Below are positions 56,601-64,000 of a stretch of DNA of 64,000 bases, piece by piece. How positions within the stretch are numbered: position 1 is the first letter of the stretch; every line of letters starts with the position of its first letter. Source of the stretch: Halichondria panicea (lineage: Eukaryota; Porifera; Demospongiae; Suberitida; Halichondriidae); the NCBI RefSeq assembly GCF_963675165.1, contig NC_087392.1:1565001-1629000 (forward strand). The letters run 5' to 3'. The position numbers were made by a program, and so were the translations under genes. Under the pieces are notes generated by a model that made no database searches, had not been told where the DNA came from, and was given only the letters and a program-made list of their open reading frames with translations.

Positions 56601-59600
56601 CGAGGCGAATGTAACCATGGTAGCGGAGGATATATGGGATGCATATCCTCCAAGTAGGTGTGGCATATCTGACTTATATACCATGTGACCACAGCACTAT
56701 AAATAAAAGGACCTCCCCCTAGCAACAATTAATTCAATCCACGATGCAGACTGCAAAAAAGAACAAGACTATGCCGGATTTTGCAGCCGTCAAAGAGCTA
56801 GTTGAGCAACACGTCGACTCCTACAGATGCTGAAGAGCTTCCTTGGTCCAAGCGTTGACCATTCGACGTCCCTTACTGGAGTTGCAAGCTTTTCTTGTAT
56901 CCAAACCCACGCCCATGGACCCATCCATGGAAGCTTAGCCATCCTGTTGGAGAGCACCTTCTGTGTTTCTACCGTCACTTTGAGTGTTAGTACCGTCAAG
57001 CATGGCTCTTTTCTCTTTACTTACTTTCTTGAACAAAATAATGAAATAAATAAATTGAAAAACTGTGCATGCCTGGGGCTGTATGCTAATATTCTATATC
57101 CTACAGCTGTTGACCAATGAGATCAATTAGTGGTGATGTAAGTGTGGTATAAGTATAGTTACCGAGAATCAATAGATATGAATAACCAAATAAAATTCAT
57201 CATCACTTGACAACTAAATTTAATCAGTACGTGCACTAAAAGTAAACAAGTTGCATCCATCTAGCCAGTTACTAAAGAGAAAAAATGAAGCTATATCAAG
57301 CATTTGCTGTCTTCATTGTACTGATAGGTACAGGTAGTAGTACAGATGTGTGCAGCAATTTTCTTGAGTTCAGAAGATGTGAGCAGATTATCGATATGTT
57401 TGAAGAAGCCTTAATCAAGGAAGAATCAAACATATTTGCCCTCAATGATATTTTTTTCCCAAGCAACCGACATCCGGCTTCCAACTTCATGGTTGGATAT
57501 TTAATTATCAGACCTGGACAAGATGAGAATTCAACCCTAAAATTACATATCAGAAGCTGGTGCACAAGCACTTCATACACAATAGCAAGCCCTCTTATGC
57601 TTCAAACACTCTTTACAGGACTAACCTATATCTGTCATATGTCAGTAAGTCGTCAGCTTATAATGCCAAGCAACCTATTCCTAAACATAACTGATCACAA
57701 CTTCAGTGAAAAGGAAATTGATTATACACTTGACTATGCACTTGACTATATCACACCTTGGGTAAGTTCATATTTACTTTTTTCTCGTACAAAGTCATGT
57801 ACGTGTTCTATTTTTACAAATTCAGCTTAAACTTTATACAAGGAAAGAAGCACAGTCAGGTGAAATATCTTACAAGGATGAAGATAAAGGATATATGTGT
57901 GATACTGTCTCTTTTAGCTGGGTTTTAATGGTGTTTACGGTGATTGTGACTATCACAGCAATTTGCATATTGTGCAAGGTGTTGTATTTTTTGCTGAACA
58001 CTAAATCTAAACAAGCTGATGTAAACAGGGCAGTTTTTTTCTCTATGGGATTTGTAGTTTTCTCTGTCAACATTTTGGATATCATTGTCCTTGCGCATGA
58101 AGCGCACATTTACATCATTCAGGAAGTAAAAATTGATGAGAAATATAGGCCAATGTTCCAAAATCCAGCAGAAGATTTGACCTTTCCTTTGGGTCATAGG
58201 ATAGTAAAAGTATCGCAAGTAGTTGTTGGGATTTTTGTGTTTGGTATAGGAGGGTTCATTGGATGTTGTTGCTCAACTTCCCTTCCAAAAGCACTAAACT
58301 TTTGTCATTGCTTTTGTACCTCCAATTGTGCTTATTTCCTATGTTTTGCTAACCTCTTCTACTTCGCATATATGGTCGGTCTAAACGTACTGCCAACATT
58401 TTTGATGCTGTTCATTACACCAATCGAAACGCTATCTGTTCTGGTATTCTTTGTGTCACTGCTGTCCAGTGGTGTGATGTTCATGACCATCATCATATTC
58501 CAAATTGAGATCCACAAGAAAATGAATGGGGAAAAGAAAAAGACGAAACTATGTGCAACAATCGTTTCAGCTTTCATTTACTTCTTAGTGCTAATTTCCA
58601 TTGTTATACTCATGATTGTATTTCTATTTATATTGGCTTCAGTCAAAACTAATAATACATCGTATCTTGCTCCTGTTATACTATCGTTTGGCTCCACAAT
58701 ACTCTCGATATTGGGTGGCTATGTTACTATGCGAATACTGTCAAAGAAAAACAACACACAGAACAGTAATGAGTCAGAAATGGAATCTGGTACGGAAATG
58801 AGTGAGAGAACGACAAAGGAAGACAGTGATGACGGAGAAGATACAGAGGAGAAGCCACTCTTGCAAAACGAGTCATCCTTATGAGACATTTTATGACTTT
58901 TCGTGTATTAAATGGACACATTGTTACTTTATGTACGTACGTCATACCACCTTAAGAATAAAACCATTTGTACTGCCACGTCATGCACTGTCAGCTATGA
59001 ATAGGGGCAAGAGTTCATGATAGAGTACACAATATAATGACTATGAATATCTTACACCACAAAAGTCCTTTGTAAACACCCCTATAAACATTAAGGCATA
59101 GTTTATAAACGTTGCAGTTCACAGTATTTTGGTGCTTCTATAATTATATTGATCTACTTCAAGCTGTCACATTGCAGAGCTTGTGATCTACATTATTCAC
59201 TTTGTGTCACTACCAAACCCTTTACCCTCATTTACCTATACATTTTCTATACATAAAATCACATGTAGTTACCGAGAAGCAATTGGTATGAATAACCAAA
59301 TAAAATTCATCATCAAAATGCTGATTTAAACAAGTTTGCATCCTATCTAGCCAGTTGCTAAAGAGAAAACATGAAGCTATATCAAGCATTTGCAGTTTTC
59401 ATTGTACTAATATAGGCACGGGTAGTTGTACAGATTTGTGCAGCGAGTATGGTCAGTTTAAAAGGTGTGAGCAGATTATCGATACGTTTAAAGAAGCCTT
59501 AATCAAGGAAGAATCAAACATATTTGCCCTCAACAATATTTTTTTCCTGGGCAACCGATATCCAGTGTCCAACTTTGTGGTTAGATATCATATTATTGTG

Positions 59601-62600
59601 CCTGGACAAGATGAGAACTCAACCTTTTTTGGTGTCAGAGGCTGGTGCAAGAGCGCTGTAACACAATAGCAAGCCCTGTTATGATCGTGACGCTCTTTAC
59701 GGGGCTAACTATCTTCTATCATAAGGAAGTAAATCGTCAGAGTTTAATGCCAAGCATCCTACTCCTAAACATAACCAAACACAACTACAGTGAAGAGGAA
59801 ATCGATTATGCACTCGACTATATCACACCTTGGGTAAGTTCTTACGTATTTACTTTTTACTTTTAAGTTGTCATGCATTCTATTTCTACAAATGCAGCTT
59901 AAATTGTATACAAAAAAAGAAGCACAGTCAGGTCATATAACTTACACGGATGAAGAGAAAGGATACAAGTGTGATGTCTTCTCTTTTAGCTGGGGTCTAA
60001 CAGCGATTACAGTTACTATAACTATAGCAGCAATTTGCATGACGTGCAAGGTGCTGTATTTCTTGCTAAAAGCCGAATCTAAACCAGCTGATGTAAACAG
60101 GGCGGTGTTCTTCTCTTTTGGAATTATAACTTTCCTTGTCAACATTGCTGATGTCGGTTTTCTTGTGTATGTAGTATATGTTTACATTTCCGTATACACG
60201 CAATTCGTTCAGAATGAATCAAACCATGAGAAAAGTGGAACAGACCCTTCGACTGTTCTGAATCATGTGCTAGTTAAAGTATTTGAGCTAAGCGTTGGCA
60301 TTCTCGTATTTGGTATTGGGGGAGCCATCACTAGCTGCTGCTCACCTTTTCTTCCACAACCAGAGCTACATGTTACATGTAACTTTTGTACCTCCAAACG
60401 TGTTTATTTTCTACATTTTGCTAACTTCTTCTACTTCACATATATGGTTGGTCTAAAAGTATTGCCAACATTTTTGATACTGTTAATTGCACCAATCGAA
60501 ACGATATCTGTACTGATCTTCTTTGTGTCACTGCTGTCCAGTTGTGTGATGGTAGTGACCATCGTCATACTCCGAAGTGAGATACATACATTGAAGAAAA
60601 GGGTTGAGGCGAGGAATAAAATTGAACTATGTCAAACAATTTGTTCAGCTTCCATTTACTTTTTGGCACTAATTTCCATTGTTTTGCTCGTAGTGGTATT
60701 TCTGAAGGTATTGGCCGCCACCACAAATAGTAATGCACCATATCTTGCTACAGTTATACTATCCTTGGGTTCCACAATACTCACCATACTGGGTGGCTAT
60801 TTAACCACGCAAATATTGTCAAAAGAGAACACACAAAAAAGTGACTTGGAATCTGGTACGGAAATGATTGATACGGTAAATGAAGATACAGCTGGGACCT
60901 CTACAGAGAATGGAACCCCAGCTGCAGAAAAGAATGGAGAAGAGAATGGAGAAGATGATGAAGCCACCGCATTCTTGGGGGGGAAAAAAAAATGTCGAAA
61001 GTACTCTTAACTTGAACACTTGAATGTTAACACCAGTGCACTATTATAATTGTTACAGTACATGATGTTTTCACAGGTAGATTTGTTTGTGATTTCACTG
61101 TTAAGCTCATTTTGCTGGTATTAGCTCAAGTTGTGAAATTAATCTTATTCATAACGTTTCGCAAGTGGTTTTAATGAGATTCATTGCAATAGGCGAGTAC
61201 ACATTTTGCGATTTTACTCTCATTTGCAGAAATAGCAGAAATTAATACTCGCGAAAATATGTCACCTTAGGTAACCTGATGTGGGCACTGAAAACCAATG
61301 AGATTATTAAGAGGTGTACAGTACCTGTGTCTTGGGTGTATTCCTGGCACTAGCTCCATCTCAGAGATGAGTCCAGTCCAGTTATTCTGTTCTGGGAAGT
61401 CCACACACACGTCTGTCCCGTTCCGGTTGATGGAGCAAACCACACCCACACTCTGATGAGTCACCGAGCCCCACTTGTATCTATGACAGATTACATAAGC
61501 CACAAAACAGTTGTACATACATGTACAGTATGTCACAGGCAGCAGTTAAGGCATGGAGGGCTCTAGCTCACAATAGTCTAGTGAACTCAGTGTGGTCAAT
61601 CCATTGTGGCTACATCAGCACCATTGCAAAACAGCTGAAAAATATTCACTCCCACCCCCCCTCACTTTGGAGTGATGACGGCTCTCTTGACGCGAACCTT
61701 GTCCCCTGGTTTGAAGGAGAGCACTCCGGAGGCTTCAATGTCCCCCAGCAGCTCACAGTGACAGAACCTCACCCAGTAAGTGCTCCCCTTCTGCTGCCAG
61801 TTGGCCTGTACATTCAGGTCTTGGAGGCTATCACTGTCAACCTGGATGAGGTAGTGGGGTAGGTATGATTATGTTCAGTGACAACTGCAATACTCAGCAA
61901 AACACAGCAGGTGTTAGTGGAGTAAGCAAAATCATACCAAACATACAATATTCATTGCTCAATTGACACTAAAGAGTGCACCAACAACATTATACCTAAA
62001 TAACTAGGCAACTCGGCACAAAAACAAATTGGCCAAATGTCCAAATGTCGCACATAATTATAATATAGATGGCTTCAATTAGAAACATGACACAATGGTA
62101 CACCTACCTTCATGACACGTCCGATGTCCCCGAGGCGCACCTCCTCATAGCCCTCACAGCAGCGCACCATCATGCCCATACTGATACTGTCTCTCACATA
62201 GTGGGCATACTCATCACCACTGGAGAAATCCTCGCGACTCTTGAAGCTCTTGTCATCTGCTAAGGAGAAAGAAACAGTGAATACAACCATTTAAACACAC
62301 TTACTCCTATGGGGGGTGATCAGTGCCAAAACCTCCAGTTCTTTTTATTTAGTACTAAAATTATTTGCATGGTAAAGTTCTACATACAAATGACACGCTC
62401 TCTCTTATTTGCATGTGAAGTTCTACATACAAATGATACTCTCATTTGCATGGTGAAGTTCTACATACAAATGACACGCATTTGCATGGTGAAGTTCTAC
62501 TACATACAAATGATACTCTTATTTGCATGGTGAAGTTCTACATACAAATGATACTCTTATTTGCATGGTGAAGTTCTACATACAAATGATACTCTTATTT

Positions 62601-64000
62601 GCATGGTGAAGTTCTACATACAAATGATACTCTTATTTGCATGGTGAAGTTCTACATACGATGAAAGTTCTACATACAAATGAGAAGTTCTACATACAAA
62701 TAACGCTGCATGGCAAATGATAAGCTTTGTTAGTTTTACAATGACATGTACACTCTCATATATATTTGCATTAACTTAAAACCACTCCCTTTTTCATCTG
62801 TAAGGAAGGGCTCGGATGAAAAAGGGAAGGTTGGAATACAATTAGAACAAACCACTACATAATGTGTGGGTGTTTATTCAGCTTTGATCCCAGACCGTCA
62901 GAAATGTATTTTATACTCGAGGCTATATAGCAACAGAAATAGTACATGCGTGAGTGGTGGCACGCGAGTTGTTAGGACGTTAACATTGTGGGAGCGTGAC
63001 ATTCTTCACGCATGCCCCTATAGGACAACTGTAAATTTATAGTGGCATATTGAAGGAGGACACAATTAACATTATAGTATAGACGGACATTTTAATTAAC
63101 ATATCAACTACGTGTTGGACACGCCCGCTCATGTGGCAATCCTTTTTGGTCACATAAGTGGGCGTGTCCAATAACGGAGTTAAAAAAAATTACTCTCTCC
63201 CCTGAGCCTTTTCTTAGGTGAAAAGGGGAGTAGCAAATGCGAGAGTATCTTTTGTATGTAGAGCTTCACCATGCAAATGAGAGTATCATTTGTATGTAGA
63301 ACTTCACCATGCAAATGAAAGTATCATTTGTATGTAGAACTTCACCATGCAAATGAGAGTATCATTTGTATGTAGAACTTCACCATGCAAATGAAAGTAT
63401 CATTTGTATGTAGAACTTCACCATGCAAATGAGAGTATCATTTGTATGTAGAACTTCACCATGCAAATGAGAGTATCATTGTATGTAGAACTTCACCATG
63501 CAAATAAGAGAGAGCGCGTCATTTGTATGTAGAACTTCACTATGCAAATGAGAGTATCATTTGTGTGTAGAACTTCACATGCAAATAAGAGAGAGCGCGT
63601 CATTTGTATGTAGAACTTCACTATGCAAATGATTTTAGTACTAAATAAAAAAGCTGGAGGTTTTGGCACTGATCACCCCCCATATACTCCAGTACTAAAA
63701 TAGAATCTAACCTCTAGAAAACACTAGCAAATACATAATGTTGGAAGTAATAAATGATGTGTACATGCAGCTAGCTGCATGTATCTGTACACAGTTACCG
63801 GAAAAACCTGAGAACACTGATGGTCATACTTGATAACACTCACCCTCAGGGTCAGTCTCCCCCTGGTCTGAGCTGCCACTGGAATCAGATGAGCTCTCGT
63901 ACACCATCACAGCGTCTCCTCTCTCCTCGCTGACCTCCTCTGTTGTCGTGATAATAGGAGGTTGGGCCGGTGGTGGTGGTAGTGGTGGGGTATCCTTGGT
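44404..64000 (-). CDS. HERC2: HERC2 giant E3 ubiquitin ligase, C-terminal half (runs off right edge)
   Basis: More than 20 exons, in protein order from high to low coordinate. An acidic/Pro-rich exon is at 63844-64000 and beyond. The CPH (Cul7/PARC/HERC2) module is at 62108-62259, 61666-61841 and 61325-61480 ([48 protein letters not shown]). A ZZ finger is at about 53776-53964 ([19 protein letters not shown]). The DOC domain spans about 52545-53566. The second RCC1 propeller is at 50.06-52.38 kb. A helical middle region (49.2-50.6 and 48.3-49.0 kb) is followed by the third RCC1 propeller (46.2-48.17 kb). HECT is at about 44806-45835 ([29 protein letters not shown]), ending in the exon 44404-44634 with catalytic Cys in [15 protein letters not shown]2 acts in DNA-damage signalling and centrosome and ubiquitin control. 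The window covers roughly residues 2500 to the end of a ~4800-residue protein. Confidence 0.96.
53572..53646 (+). repeat. (TG)n microsatellite at a HERC2 splice acceptor
   Basis: Read on the minus strand, a CA/CCCA run ends in CACAG next to the DOC-domain exon (53352-53564). Confidence 0.8.
54111..55706 (+). CDS. Orphan seven-transmembrane protein (copy B, most diverged)
   Basis: Exons 54111-54581 and 54666-55706 encode 503 residues. A signal peptide ([20 protein letters not shown]) is followed by an ectodomain sharing [28 protein letters not shown] and YAVQYITPW with the other copies. It has the same phase-0 intron right after TPW. Exon 2 starts [12 protein letters not shown] and has about seven hydrophobic helices ([41 protein letters not shown]-type segment [14 protein letters not shown] and others). 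The tail is acidic ([19 protein letters not shown]). The intron acceptor is the end of a CA run. Family unrecognised; conserved gene structure supports common descent with copies A, C and D. Confidence 0.85.
56032..56098. repeat. Near-perfect 28-bp-arm hairpin
   Basis: The left arm ACAAGTGGCTAAATGCAGTA and onward pairs with the right arm with a single mismatch over 28 bp and a loop of about 11 bases. It may be a small RNA precursor or a tiny foldback; the sequence alone does not decide. Confidence 0.75.
56541..56669. mobile_element. Palindromic MITE-like element
   Basis: Arms of about 57 bp beginning GATATACCACACCTA and ending TAGGTGTGGCATATC pair with roughly 90% identity around a loop of about 12 bases. 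No target-site duplication was identified with confidence. Confidence 0.6.
57285..58884 (+). CDS. Orphan seven-transmembrane protein (copy C)
   Basis: Exons 57285-57761 and 57826-58884 encode 511 residues, closely similar to copy A (signal peptide [54 protein letters not shown]). A short in-frame duplication near the exon end repeats DY(T/A)LDY before ITPW. The tail has no 51-bp minisatellite; instead it is Asn/Ser/Glu-rich and ends [13 protein letters not shown], with an exact (D/E)xxxL(L/I) sorting-type motif. The 5' flank from about 57159 matches copy D. Probably a functional gene. Ligand and partner unknown. Confidence 0.86.
58885..59370. other. Spacer between copies C and D
   Basis: Non-coding. 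The last 120 bp (from about 59268, with ATGAATAACCAAATAAAATT) repeats the copy C upstream flank and probably carries the promoter. Confidence 0.6.
59371..61010 (+). pseudogene. Orphan seven-transmembrane gene with broken first exon (copy D)
   Basis: Exon 1 (59371-59833) is homologous to copies A and C but has a 2-bp gain within the signal peptide (around 59410-59417, giving TAG) and a net 1-bp loss near 59658. No single frame therefore covers it. Exon 2 (59898-61010) is fully open and conserves all the membrane segments ([32 protein letters not shown]). The tail is acidic and ends in a run of Gly/Lys codons (GGKKK) over a G7A9 homopolymer. The two lesions could be real or assembly errors. An intact exon 2 suggests recent inactivation. 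Confidence 0.75.
62308..63684. mobile_element. 1377-bp foldback element with octamer-rich tandem repeats
   Basis: The ends are inverted (left TATGGGGGGTGATCAGTGCC; right its exact complement). They continue as CTCCAG/CTGGAG and TTTAGTACTAAA, and are flanked by TACTCC on both sides (62302-62307 and 63685-63690). The left arm (62350-62650) has about eight direct copies of a roughly 38-bp unit with ATTTGCATGGTGAAGTTCTA. The right arm (63260-63630) has about ten inverted copies. No open frame was found. It lies in a HERC2 intron. Large terminal inverted repeats built of tandem units are typical of Foldback-type DNA elements. Confidence 0.82.
63114..63175. repeat. Hairpin in the centre of the foldback element
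   Basis: GGACACGCCCGCTCATGTG pairs with CACATAAGTGGGCGTGTCC around a short loop with two mismatches. It may be a smaller MITE nested within, or part of the spacer. Confidence 0.6.

Larger units (their letters stand above)
55707..57284. other. Spacer between 7TM copies B and C with hairpins
   Basis: No convincing gene. It contains a near-perfect hairpin (56032-56098), a palindromic MITE-like element (56541-56669), a TATA-like TATAAATAAA near 56699 followed by a 29-codon frame (56743), and a C-copy 5' flank from about 57159 that is shared with copy D. Confidence 0.65.
53965..61324 (-). other. HERC2 host intron, 7.36 kb, containing nested 7TM genes
   Basis: The upstream exon ends CCAAGACACAG and the downstream exon starts ATGCAATGG. 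Joined, they read P-R-H-R-C-N-G-C-G, continuing from the CPH segment into the ZZ finger as in other HERC2 proteins. The phase match shows a true intron. It is far longer than the other HERC2 introns here and holds three genes on the plus strand. Confidence 0.9.

Noticed and set aside
56743-56832. Short frame [19 protein letters not shown] downstream of a TATA-like sequence
   Set aside because: It recalls the N-terminus of the RNA polymerase I second subunit but is only 29 codons, stops at once and has no continuing exon visible. Too weak to call.
56790-56999. Minus-strand 69-residue frame between 7TM copies B and C
   Set aside because: No recognisable motif, no splice-consistent extension and composition like the surrounding spacer.
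62308-63684. Direct-repeat array as a CRISPR
   Set aside because: Copies are adjacent, without unique spacers, arranged as inverted arms of a foldback element, and the context is a eukaryotic intron.

Overview
The window is nuclear DNA from a compact metazoan genome. Most genes are multi-exon with short introns, and the recognisable products are animal housekeeping and regulatory proteins: Furry, cyclin I/G, BRCA2, NEK1, a TRIM-NHL protein, VPS26C, FHIP1, ZCCHC10, SMIM20 and HERC2. Tight head-to-head gene pairs, short introns and a tandem family of unrecognised membrane receptors suggest an early-branching animal. A sponge (Demospongiae) is my best guess, but it is an inference from gene style and not from a diagnostic marker.

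Layout. 1-6644 (-) is the N-terminal part of a Furry homologue that runs off the left edge. 6780-10084 (+) is a cyclin I/G-like gene. 10454-19828 (-) is a complete BRCA2 with ten BRC repeats. It is divergent from 20197-26066 (+), a NEK1-type kinase with the NEK1 C-terminal module. 26245-28326 (-) is an intronless TRIM-NHL protein. 28327-29736 is intergenic and holds a 407-bp hAT-like MITE. 29737-30627 (-) is VPS26C, divergent from FHIP1 (30992-34900, +). ZCCHC10 (35079-35657, -) is divergent from SMIM20 (35739-36219, +).

From about 35.98 kb to the right end the sequence is dominated by HERC2 (-, 44404 to beyond 64000) and the products of a segmental duplication. HERC2 is hosted across a 7.4-kb intron (53965-61324) in which three members of a seven-transmembrane family lie on the opposite strand (54111-55706, 57285-58884, 59371-61010). 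The reading phase of the flanking HERC2 exons is consistent across that intron. A fourth member (37337-38933) lies left of HERC2 with broken copies of the HERC2 CPH-region exons behind it. The arrangement is SMIM20, spare HERC2 terminal exon, 7TM gene, three tandem CPH-exon relics, SMIM20 3' relic, then real HERC2. This is best read as a tandem duplication of a SMIM20-HERC2 block, loss of its middle, and a later 1.7-kb triplication.

The most unusual items are the orphan 7TM family nested in HERC2, the duplication scar with a nonsense codon shared by three relics, a 1377-bp foldback element packed with about 18 octamer motifs (62308-63684), the ten-BRC BRCA2 sharing a 368-bp divergent promoter with NEK1, GC-AG introns in both of those genes, and dinucleotide microsatellites that abut or form splice sites.
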